A stretch of DNA of 64,000 nt from Linnemannia schmuckeri (Eukaryota > Mortierellomycota > Mortierellomycetes > Mortierellales > Mortierellaceae), in contig JANATG010000004.1 in assembly GCA_029449235.1 (NCBI GenBank), forward strand, positions 496,001 to 560,000, in the 5' to 3' direction. The notes beneath the pieces were generated by a model. It was not told the DNA's origin. It made no database searches and saw nothing but the letters and a program-made list of their open reading frames with translations. Of this stretch, positions 22,051-30,749 are shown piece after piece. Position 1 is the first letter of the stretch, and the number at the start of each line of letters is the position of its first letter. Position numbers and translations under genes: made by a program.

Positions 22051-22262
22051 ATCACAATCATTTCTCTCACAAGCTGCTGTCGATCTTGCTGTGTTATTCG
22101 GGATATTGTGTGCCGTGCTTGCTTCTAGCTTGCAGTGCTGATGTGGAGGATGATGGGTTGAGTCCGGAGAATGCGAAGGTCCGTGCTGTACATCCTAACA
22201 TGTGCATTGAGGGAGCTAATGCTCTGCCTTCTTCCTCGAGTAGTGCAACACCCATATCGTAA
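22051..22262 (+). pseudogene. Decayed small secreted-protein gene (candidate)
   Basis: Shortly after the TATA-like sequence, one frame encodes a signal-peptide-like stretch (LAVLFGILCAVLAS, about 22085-22130) that ends in a stop. A neighbouring frame then carries ADVEDDGLSPENAKVRAVHP and continues to a stop at 22260-22262 with one Cys and a Ser-rich tail. The two parts would join by a single frameshift near 22130. No ATG remains in frame ahead of the signal-like part; a near-match ATT lies near 22060. Small secreted proteins of this build are common in plant- and soil-associated fungi. This is inference from composition and no family is known. Confidence 0.3.
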
Positions 22263-22414
22263 CTCTTTTGAGGCAGTAAACAAATCAATCGCATGGAAAG
22301 ATACTTTCATCGTTGACATCTTATGAACGAGGCATCCTAATCAGTTATTTAGTATGACCAAAGGTCAGCATCGATGAGAGGATGATTTTACATGTAAAGA
22401 GCGAACACTGCTCC

Positions 22415-22995
22415 TCAGTCGTCCTCATCCTCATCCTCTTCCTTCCTCTCCTCCTCCTCCTCCTCATCCTCTTCTTCCCCCTCCTCCTTCTCTTCCTTCT
22501 CTTCCTCCTCCTCCGCATCGATGGAGGGTGAAGTCCCATCGATGGCGCTGCGCTGCAATAGCAATCGTCGATTAGCGTCGCTGAGACCAATAATGTTGGT
22601 TATCACTGCTCCTGTGGCGGCGAAGATGTCAGGTCCTGCGCTCCAATACAACTGCATCGACACGTTGCTCGACCCGATCCGCACTCTCCACACCCGAACG
22701 GAACCATCTCTACAATCGGTAGCAAACTCCAAGGTGTCGGGTTTCCAAGCAACACTGTTGACTTCGCCGAAGTAGCCAAGGTTTTTCGACATATATTTCC
22801 ACGGCTGCGCCCCTCCACCCCATATGGTGGAATTCTAAAGCCAAACGGATTCATGCTGAGCACCACTCGCGATCCACTGATCGCAGGACGAGAACGCGAA
22901 ACATTCAACTGAAAAGTTGTTCAAGGTATGCTGAAACGCTCAGATGTCCTCGTCCCACAATAACACGCTTTCCCGTCCATGTGTCGAGAATCTAG
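22415..22995 (-). pseudogene. C-terminal WD40 fragment of a second NLR-like gene
   Basis: Minus-strand WD40 blades of the same type as the 16-20 kb pseudogene are found here. The segment near 22990 reads ILDTWTGKRVIVGRGH, followed after a frameshift by VECFAFSSCDQWIASGAQ and a stop. The last 126 codons (from 22792) are intact: VNSVAWKPDTLEFATDCRDG, then VWRVR, a linker, and GLSDANRRLLLQRSAIDG. They end in a long Glu/Asp tail from a CT-repeat. No NACHT or pentapeptide part lies upstream, so it is a 5'-truncated relic. The terminal block LSDANRRLLLQR resembles the end of related Mortierella proteins as I recall them. Confidence 0.6.
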
Positions 22996-23194
22996 ATTAG
23001 GATAGGGCAGGGTTGACCCTTTCTCAAAACAAAGTCAGGGGAGGGAACAAGAGGAAGGAGGGTGGAATAGACAGGGGACAAAGGATTGTTTTCAAAGGTG
23101 CAGGCACAGTGTTATTCAAGTTACTAGGTAACGATCAAACTATTTGGGTGCTATGGATTATATATATGTTTTGGGTGGCTATGATAAATTAGGT

Positions 23195-23219
23195 TTGGGT
23201 GCAGTACAACTGCACCCAA
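23195..23219. repeat. Perfect 11-bp inverted repeat (hairpin)
   Basis: TTGGGTGCAGT and its exact reverse complement are separated by ACA. The arms are perfect. It directly abuts the 20-bp tandem repeat. It could be paired ends of a lost DNA transposon, a hairpin terminator or a chance palindrome; 11 bp of perfect match with a 3-nt loop is unlikely by chance at this AT content. Confidence 0.7.
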
Positions 23220-23317
23220 GAGTTGATTGATCATGTCAAGGATTGATCGCTCATACCAAGAGCCGACTTATCATACCAAGAGTCGACCGATCACGGCAAG
23301 AGTTGACCGATCATGTT
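23218..23317. repeat. Five-unit 20-bp minisatellite
   Basis: There are five consecutive 20-bp units, each beginning AAG and containing a GATCAT- or GATCRY-like core. The approximate consensus is AAGAGTYGACCGATCATRCC. Units differ by several substitutions but keep exact length, so the array is old but has kept its period. It starts within the last two bases of the palindrome. Confidence 0.75.
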
Positions 23318-23517
23318 GTACAACGCGACACAAGCCTGTGCCTGGATGTCCTCTAGTTCTGTTGATCTCTAGGGTTTCCCGAGCAGCGGTCATAACAATG
23401 CTCAAGGATAAGTGCTAATAAGGCGATGGTAGTTGGCTACGCAACTGCAGGAAGGCATTAACAACAAGATGATGGCGGAGGCGTCGAATGACGAGAAAGG
23501 GCTTGTAAGGGGAGAGA

Positions 23518-24369
23518 CTATGACATGTCGCATTCTATTTCGCCCTCGCCTTGGCCAAAGATCCCATCCAATCGAATGCTGTACCAGTTGAAGGCAGGCT
23601 TCACATCCGGACACGCCTTGGTATCTTTGAAAACCAGGCGGTAAGTCAAATCAACAAACGCCGCCAAAACATCAACGCCACCAAACCCAGCAACGGCCCT
23701 GGTAACCAGCATGATGTACTCCACTGCAGACTCGTGTCTTGGGATCCATACGCCGTGGTCGTTGACTAGCATGGTGATAAATGCTGCCAAGATAGCCGGG
23801 TAAAGGATAGTGAACTTGACCGCGGCAGCTCCGACGAGGTAAAGTGCGTCCTCTTCCAACACCTGCCGACTGAAGATACTGTTCGAGAGCAATCCAAACA
23901 TAACTACGGACGTGATCCCCAATGCGCGCCACTGCCCACCCTCAGCAATCGCAACTGCCCTCACAGCGACCAACATGAGATCCGGGAACGTAATCCCACA
24001 ACAATGACCCAAAAACTCAAACGTTAACCAACTCTTGGCCAAACAAAAGATTTGCTCATAAATGATCAAAAACACCATCATAGTAATATGAAGTTTCATA
24101 TACTTGTCACGACAGTTGGCCGCTTGGACGATGGTGTAAATGGGTGATGCGAGGAAGAATAGGAAGTGAATCCAGGAGGTGGGGTAAGCCTTTCCACGGC
24201 GTTTGGGGTCTCGGGGTCGGAGGAGGATGTTGAGATCGTCGCCGAATATGATGAGGGTTGTCCAGCGGAGGATAGTGAACCAGACGATTGCTACGCCGAT
24301 GGCGTCTAGAGTTCCGACTGTATATTGGCGTGTGCAGTGGGGGTCTGGTAAAGGGGTGGAGGGATCCAT
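23518..24369 (-). CDS. Seven-helix membrane protein, tandem family member A
   Basis: This is a single exon of 283 residues. The frame stays open for 120 codons further upstream, but that part is translated pyrimidine-rich leader; the ATG at 24369 aligns with the starts of the two neighbours. Seven hydrophobic segments are visible. Family signatures include RQYTVGTLDAIGVAIVW at the N-terminus, DPKRRGK after helix 1, ASPIYTIVQAANCRDKYMKL, FLGHCCGITFPDL, FTILYPAILAAFITMLV, VTRAVAGFGGVDVLAAF and the tail CPDVKPAFNWYS. I recognise no known transporter or receptor family. Paired Cys (GHCCG) and CRD are kept in all three copies or nearly so. It is the most diverged copy in its acidic C-terminus. Confidence 0.85.
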   Translation of the reverse strand: MDPSTPLPDPHCTRQYTVGTLDAIGVAIVWFTILRWTTLIIFGDDLNILLRPRDPKRRGKAYPTSWIHFLFFLASPIYTIVQAANCRDKYMKLHITMMVFLIIYEQIFCLAKSWLTFEFLGHCCGITFPDLMLVAVRAVAIAEGGQWRALGITSVVMFGLLSNSIFSRQVLEEDALYLVGAAAVKFTILYPAILAAFITMLVNDHGVWIPRHESAVEYIMLVTRAVAGFGGVDVLAAFVDLTYRLVFKDTKACPDVKPAFNWYSIRLDGIFGQGEGEIECDMS

Positions 24370-25163
24370 ATTTGGGAAGTGATAATGGGAATAGAGATAG
24401 AGGTAGAGGTGGGTAAAGAAAAAAAAAACCGAGAAAGAGCAAGTGAGAATGTGTGTGAGCGTGAAAAATGCACGCGATAGAGAAGAGTGAATGAAGGGTA
24501 GACAAGAGTAGGAAGATGAGGAGGAAAGGAAGTAGAAGGATATTGAGAGAAAGATAGCGAAGAAAAATAGGGAAAGAGAAAAAACAGAGAGAGAGACAGA
24601 GACGAGAGGGGGAAGGCAATAGCAAGGGTGTTGTGCTGTACTTGGGTTTTTATTCACGTTGCGCGTACCTGCATCCTTGCGTAAAGTGGCTTCTCGATTG
24701 ACTCTAAAATCGACGACTCCTTTTTTCACTTGCCGTTTGATCGGGCGTCCGTCAAAAGTTAAGCAACCACCATCATAAAAAGCGATGTAAAAAAAAGAGG
24801 ACTGAGCGTTTTTCGACTTTCGCTCACGCTACATTCTTATTTTTCAGGGTGCATGCACGTGGAGAGGTAGTCTTTCGTTTTGCATCATTTTCTCTCCGAC
24901 TGCCTCACTCTTCCAATGGAATCTTTCTGGTGACACTCTCTCTTCTCGCCACGAAAGAAACATCCTTGCACCTTGCTGCCTTATGTTTCGCTTGCCCTCT
25001 ATTATTCCTTTTCAGTGTTTGTGTAATGTACCTGTCAAAGAGTGATATATCAAAAAATGAAGTTTTTTTATGTAAAAAAGCATTCTATTCCATGTCACGT
25101 TGTAAAAAGAACAACTGCTGTTTAAGTAATGGCAGTTTGCTTCACTTCAGGAACAAGGGGCTC
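24370..25163. other. Spacer between seven-helix genes A and B
   Basis: The first 360 bp are the purine-rich (minus-strand pyrimidine-rich) leader of gene A. The rest is AT-rich and free of recognisable genes. The frame on the plus strand from 24849 is largely antisense to gene B and was rejected. Confidence 0.5.
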
Positions 25164-26036
25164 CTAATAACGGCTCAATACAGCTTCATTGCCACCATCA
25201 TCGCTTCCACCAAAAACACTCGGATCGAACCGAAGGCTATACCAGTTAAAACCAGGCTCGACATCTGGACACTCCTCAACTTCCGGGACAATGCTGCGAT
25301 AAACCTTGCTAACAATCGCCCCCAAAACATCGACACCGCCAAACCCAGCAACGCTCCTGGTGATGAGCATAACATATTCCACTATCGTCGAGGGTCTTGG
25401 GATCCATTGGCCGTGGTTCTTGACAAGGACTGTAACATACACCGCCAAGATGACGGGGTAGAAAATAGTGAACTTGAGGGCGGCCGGTCCGACGATGAAA
25501 TACAACTCCCCATCCGTCTTGTACTTGTTACACCAGCCCAGTGTCAGCAAACAGAACATGACTACGATCACAATCCCGAATACCCGCCACGATCCACCTT
25601 CAGTTATAGCAACCGCCCCCGCAGCAACGACAATAATATCCGAACACGTGAGCCCACAGCAATTACCCAAATAATCGTAATCGAGAGTGTCCTTGGCGAT
25701 ACTGAAATTTAGTTCATACGCGAACAAAAACACCATCGTGGTTATATTGAGTTTCATGAGACTGTCACGACAGTTGGCTGCTTGGACGATAGTATAGATG
25801 GGTGATGCGAGGAAGAAGACGAAATTGAGGAATTCTGCCTGCTTTCCTGTCCCGCGCCGTTTTGGGTTTGGTAGACAGAGAAGGACGTTGATATCGTCTG
25901 CTAGTGCGACGAGGAGTATCCATCGGAAGACTGTGAGCCAGACAATGGCTACGCCGAGGGCATCTAGGGTTCCGACGTTGTACTGGCTTGCACAGTGATC
26001 GTCTGGCAGCGCCGGCATTGAGGCATTTGAGCTCAT
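25164..26036 (-). CDS. Seven-helix membrane protein, tandem family member B
   Basis: This is a single exon of 290 residues, and the start at 26036 gives MSSNASMPALPDDHC. Like copy A it has seven hydrophobic stretches and the family blocks: SQYNVGTLDALGVAIVWLT, LADDINVLLCLPNPKRRG, FFLASPIYTIVQAANCRD, YLGNCCGLTCSD, AVAITEGGSWRVFGI, KFTIFYPVILAVYVTVLVKN, TRSVAGFGGVDVLGA and CPDVEPGFNWYSLR. The short extracellular or luminal N-terminus and cytosolic tail are guesses from charge. The upstream frame is open only because the leader is pyrimidine-rich. The high identity of short blocks with divergent loops suggests purifying selection on a membrane core. No function is known. Confidence 0.88.
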   Translation of the reverse strand: MSSNASMPALPDDHCASQYNVGTLDALGVAIVWLTVFRWILLVALADDINVLLCLPNPKRRGTGKQAEFLNFVFFLASPIYTIVQAANCRDSLMKLNITTMVFLFAYELNFSIAKDTLDYDYLGNCCGLTCSDIIVVAAGAVAITEGGSWRVFGIVIVVMFCLLTLGWCNKYKTDGELYFIVGPAALKFTIFYPVILAVYVTVLVKNHGQWIPRPSTIVEYVMLITRSVAGFGGVDVLGAIVSKVYRSIVPEVEECPDVEPGFNWYSLRFDPSVFGGSDDGGNEAVLSRY

Positions 26037-27051
26037 GTCGCGCAGGGCGAGAGATAAGGGAGAGGGCGAAGGAAAAAGGGGAGGAGATAAGGGGGTGGGC
26101 GAGTGTACAAAAATGGTCGACGTTAAAGACAATGAGGAGTGATAGTGAATAGAGGAGAGACAGAGTGAAGGAAAAAAAGAAAAAGAAAAGAGGTGATACA
26201 ATGGGGATGAAAAAGAAGAAAAGGAGAGAAAAAAGGCAGAGAATGGCATCCATGGCAAGAGAAAGCAAAAGGCGAAGGCATATCTCCTTTATTCATGCTG
26301 TTCATGCACCCTTCTTGTTCACAATGTATCATCACCCTCGGAATTTACTTCATCCTATTGACCGTCCTTGTAACTACATTTAGAATATATGATCAACCGT
26401 TGAAGGGCATGCGTGTGCCTTCTGATGTTCACCAAGGACAAGTAATGGTAAAGTTGTCCACAAGCAACATTTGTGTGGTACAAAGCAACAAGTACGACAA
26501 CGCATCTGGAGATCGCGTTCCGAGTGGTGAACAAAGGGCTTCAAAGTTTTGTTTGCAAAAAAAAAAAAAAAAAAAAGAAGATATTGCTTAAATCTCCCGT
26601 CGTTGTCCAATTGCTTAAAATAAAGGGCCAGGCGCATCTCGATCCTTGTCGAAGTGTGGTCTACGCAGTTGCACAAGTGCAACAGATACTTTTGTTTGAT
26701 CTTTCGAAAAGAAGGTTTGACGAACCCCTGAAAAAAAAATAGGTGCTCGTTTGGTTTTTGTATGCATGGTGCAACAGTCCAATTGTTTCCTTTGTTACCC
26801 TCACTTATTTTAGTTGAGTCATTGGCGAGTGGACGCAGGAGTCAGATTTACCTCGCCACTTCTATTCTGTCTTCCAAACTATTCTCAAAGCACATGCGGC
26901 CATGAATTACATCGACCACCCTTCATGGCAATGCAAGAAAGAGAACAACAGAGACAAGAAAAAAAAAAGAAAAGAAAAAGAATCGTGCATGCCAGTTCTC
27001 GCAGAGGAGAGTTTGTCTTTATTATTTTACGTCTTATCATCTCGCGTCACC
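26037..27051. other. Spacer between seven-helix genes B and C
   Basis: It contains the pyrimidine-rich leader of gene B (to about 26270), an A tract near 26560, and no recognisable gene. The 89-100-codon frames at 26380-26740 translate A/T tracts and were rejected. Confidence 0.5.
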
Positions 27052-28014
27052 TTATAGCTCATCTCCATACAACTTACGTTCGAGTTCAGAGAGCGGCAGG
27101 GACTCGGTAAAGGTTCGAGGCGCATTTTCTCTTTGCGACCAAGTATCGTGGACGTGGAGCCCGGGACGATTAAACTCTTGAACACTCGACGTCTTGAGGC
27201 CCCACCAAAAGATGCCCGTCTCCAGATCGGGAAGGCCACGGGGGTTATCGTCGTCGTCGAGCGAGTCACAAGCACGCATGCGAATGAGTTTAAACACGGC
27301 AGCGAAAACGTCCACTGCACCCGTGCCTGAAATGATCTTTGCGATGAGTAAGTATTGCTCCAGTTTGGTTTGGGGTCTTGGGGTCCACTGGTGGTGGTCC
27401 TTGACGATGATGGTGATGAAGCATGCTAACAGCATAGGATACAAGATGGTGTACTTGATAGCGAGCGGTCCGGCAATGTAGGTTGAGGTCTCGTCGTGAT
27501 ACGGTGTGTTGCAGAACGGGAGCGAGAATACAGCAAAGATGACCAGTGCAGCAATGCCGAGAACTCGCATTTGGCCACCATAGGTGATGGCAACTGCGCT
27601 TGCAGAGATTAGGGCGACGTCCGGGAGCGGGATGAAACAACAGATGCCGAGGAACATGAAATAGAGACTGTCCTTAGCAACTGTGAAGATCATGTCGTAC
27701 AGACCAGCAAAAACCATCAGAGCAGCGACGAGTTTTTCTCCACACCTGGCTGCTTGAACAATGGTGTATATCAAGGACCCAAAGGAGAACAGCGTGAGGA
27801 AGAAGGATTTAATTATCCCTGATCCGAGTCGTTTTGGATTTGGTGCACAGCACAGGATGTTGATGTCGTCCGCAAAAAGGACTACTAGAATCCACCTGAA
27901 TACTGTGAGCCAAACTACGGTGACACCAACGACGTCCAAGACTCCGACGTTGTACTGGCTTGTGCAGTGAGCGACAGGCATGGGTTTGTCTGGCATGGGA
28001 TCAGTGGAATTCAT
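27052..28014 (-). CDS. Seven-helix membrane protein, tandem family member C
   Basis: This is a single exon of 320 residues from the ATG at 28014 (MNSTDPMPDKPMPVAHC). It carries the same family blocks in diverged form: SQYNVGVLDVVGVTVVWLT, FADDINILCCAPNPKRLG, LIYTIVQAARCGEKL, FLGICCFIPLPD, AVAITYGGQMRVLGI, KYTILYPMLLACFITIIVKD and ISGTGAVDVFAAV. It has a longer polar C-terminus (about 45 residues) than A and B, with Asp-rich and Arg-rich patches. It is the most distant paralogue and the most upstream copy in the direction of transcription. It is probably a membrane receptor, transporter or scaffold; I do not recognise the family. Confidence 0.85.
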   Translation of the reverse strand: MNSTDPMPDKPMPVAHCTSQYNVGVLDVVGVTVVWLTVFRWILVVLFADDINILCCAPNPKRLGSGIIKSFFLTLFSFGSLIYTIVQAARCGEKLVAALMVFAGLYDMIFTVAKDSLYFMFLGICCFIPLPDVALISASAVAITYGGQMRVLGIAALVIFAVFSLPFCNTPYHDETSTYIAGPLAIKYTILYPMLLACFITIIVKDHHQWTPRPQTKLEQYLLIAKIISGTGAVDVFAAVFKLIRMRACDSLDDDDNPRGLPDLETGIFWWGLKTSSVQEFNRPGLHVHDTWSQRENAPRTFTESLPLSELERKLYGDEL

Positions 28015-30749
28015 AATGGACTTGGGGATGGCAAAAAATTGGGGATGATAGAAAGGGGAAAAGGGAGAAGACGAGCTAGAATGTGGTTGAGTGTGCAACT
28101 GATAATGAGGAGCGAGAATGAATGAAGGAGAGGACGGAGTAAAAAAAAAAAAGAAACGAAAAGAAAGCAAGAAGGACAAGATGGCGCAGAAGCAAATAAA
28201 CAGAGATCTCTTTTTCACATTGTGCATGCACACTTCTTTGTTGGCAATATTTTATTCTACTAAAGGCTAATTTTACCGTTGAAGTAAACATATTACAGAC
28301 AACCATGTGTCTTCTGATTTTCACTGAGAGGACAGGGGTAAAACCAACGTCGAGCAACCTGCGTGTATGCGATGAAAAATCCGATGTAGCCTCGGAAAGG
28401 AGATGGTTGAGACGCAATAGCTGTAATGAAATTGCGAACAACAAGAGCGAAGACGAAGGGGCACCTGAGAAGGGTTGGTACTGAAGTGGTGTATAAAAAA
28501 AAGTGCTGAAGGGCAAGTAAGACGAACAGAGCGAAGGTGAGTCTGAAGCAGCGAAAGAAATAAGAGTCGTGGGAGGGAAACAAAACGAAATGAGTGACCA
28601 AGCATAGGGTTGACTACCGATATGCGAGCAATTGTAATGGCAGATACCGATGACAAGAGTGACAAACGAAGCGCGTTGGAGTACTGGCAGGAACAAAAGT
28701 ACTGAGAAGGCTTTTCAGACATTTATTTCCTTGCCAGGTAGGAATTAACCAATCTACCGACGGAGGTGGGTCAGATATCACATTGAAAATTAACATTCAT
28801 CGAGGAAGAATCCAACGACAAGAACGCCACAAACAAATAGGTCTGATTTTTATGTTGAAACCCCATTTTTTTATTATTCATACTATTCATAATCACATTC
28901 AAACACGACATATTAAAGACACTTTGATCGAGAACCTACAGCAGCCTGAGAAAAAAGAAGATAGAAAGAGAACAGAAGCAGTTAGAAACGGCTCAAAATT
29001 TTCTTTCTCAAAGGTTATACGCGGTGTCGAGAAAGTTGACAAACATGAAATCGCCAAGCAATCTCGGGGGTGAACAACATAATAAAAATAAACAAATATT
29101 CAAGAGAATAAGTGTTTGAAGGGTCGCGTCAGGAACTCTCTGCGTATTGACAGTTCTGTTGTTTTTGTCATCACTGGTTAACGCCTTTGACTGGTGCCAG
29201 CGTGTGTTTCATCGTGCGCGGATTTGAAAGGGAGGGAGAAGGGGAGGGAGAGAGGTAGAGAGGGACATAAAGGGAAATATAAAAAGGGTGTGATGGCATG
29301 TGTATTCATTGGATTGGTTGTGGATGTACTTACGATTTATCGGGGCATTGACGGTGAGGATGGTGTGAAGAAAAGGAAAGGAAGGTGGTGGGAAAGTAGA
29401 AAGTGAAGAGGGTAAAGAAGAAAAGAAAAAGCAAGAAGCAGGCGTTGCTTTTGGGTACTTTTTGTTTGTTTGTTGATAGTTGTTAAGAAGCAGTCCACTT
29501 CTAAAAATTATCACCGTACGATCTGTAATCGCATACTCAACGCACCATTGATTTTTCCAAGCCCGCTTTTTTTCTTGATTGACGGGTCTCGGCCATGTCC
29601 GGGGGAAGAAAAAAAATTGCGAACGCGACTGTAAAAAAAAGAAAAAGAAAAAAAGAAACATGCCTGCACCTTCCGAGTTTCCCTTTCGGTCATTCTGTGT
29701 TCGACCGTTTGTCAATTATCTTGCTTGATTGATGCGCCTTTTTTTTCTTTGTCTTGATGCGTCGGGGATTAGAATCGCGATAGAAACAGATCAGAGCCGC
29801 CCCTTCCCTCCTCCCTTCTCCCCCATCAATTAGGACGCTGGTCTCTCCCCAAGAACTTACATATCATGGTCGAACCACATCAAAAGATTGGGAAGAGAAT
29901 GAGAAAGGATCGCAAAAGACTATCACCGAAGTAGAACCAGAGAGATGACAAGGTTGCAGAGAACGAAAGGAGATGTGAAATTATCAAGAGAGACGCGTGA
30001 AGTGATTTTGCTCAGACGTATCGATCGACTATTTTGCCTCTCTGCCATGTGTGGTGAAAGAGAAAATTAAAAGTCGATTAAAGTACTGACACATTTGTTT
30101 CTGCACCCTGGGAATTATCTCATGAATACATGTCATCGTGCTCGCATCTTGCAGGATGCTGCCCGTGTTAGACGGAGTCGAAGAAGGATAGATCGCACCG
30201 TGACTAGTACCATAGCAGATCCTAAACCCGCTGGGCGTGGGAGTGATGAAAACATGGAGGAAAGAGGTGTAACAGTGCGGAGAGAGAGAATGAGAGAGAG
30301 CAGGCGCTAGGTATGACTCCTTTCGCCTTTTCTCACTTTCGGGAGCATGACTGTAGATGAGCGATCCCGGATCTAAAGGGAAGAGAATAAACGAAAGCGG
30401 CGACAGCACATCTCAACGAGAACAGAGCATCGTTCTTTTTTTCCTTTCCGAAATACTATTATCCCCTTCTTCCCTCGAATGCAACGATGACTCTCCTTTT
30501 TGTTTTTCCGTTCTTCGTGGATGCGATCCATTTTGTTTGCTGCAGAACGTGAGAATATTTTATCGGGTCGAACATGCATCCTCTTGGCTCACAATCGCGA
30601 GGGGTATAAAAAGTCGGTCGTTATCGTTCGTCTCTCTTTTCCTCCTTCCTCTCCTTCTTCCTCACCCTTCACACACAGTTCCTCGAACACACCCACCCAG
30701 TCCACCAACCTTACCCAAGTCCTTATCTCTACTACCCCACCAGAACCAA
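28015..30749. other. Gene-poor spacer between seven-helix gene C and THI4
   Basis: No gene is called. A minus-strand frame at 28293-28601 (102 codons, several hydrophobic stretches such as FALFVLLALQHFFLYTT) has mixed codon use and could be a short membrane protein or a relic, but nothing else supports it. Other parts are AT-rich (28.8-29.1 kb), purine-rich (29.2-29.4 kb) or homopolymer-containing. The last 150 bp are the THI4 core promoter and CT-rich leader. Confidence 0.45.
30605..30611 (+). promoter_or_regulatory. THI4 TATA box
   Basis: GGGGTATAAAAAG lies 145 bp ahead of the THI4 start and is followed by a CT-rich leader. This is a textbook strong core promoter layout for a highly expressed fungal gene. 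I looked for the conserved boxes of a TPP riboswitch in the leader and introns and did not recognise them. Confidence 0.6.

Larger units (their letters stand above)
22996..23517. other. Spacer carrying a palindrome and a minisatellite
   Basis: No gene is seen. The two repeats annotated separately (23195-23219 and 23218-23317) occupy the middle. The rest is AT-rich 3' flank of the first seven-helix gene. Confidence 0.5.

Noticed and set aside
24849..25712. 287-codon plus-strand frame
   Set aside because: More than half is antisense to seven-helix gene B, and the rest is AT-rich leader; codon use favours the minus strand.
28293..28601. 102-codon minus-strand membrane-like frame
   Set aside because: Plausible composition but no motif, no promoter signal and no relation to the neighbouring seven-helix family; left as a note in the spacer entry.
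30000..30749. TPP riboswitch upstream of THI4
   Set aside because: The conserved CUGAGA and ACCUGAU-type boxes were looked for and not recognised; a covariance search would be decisive.
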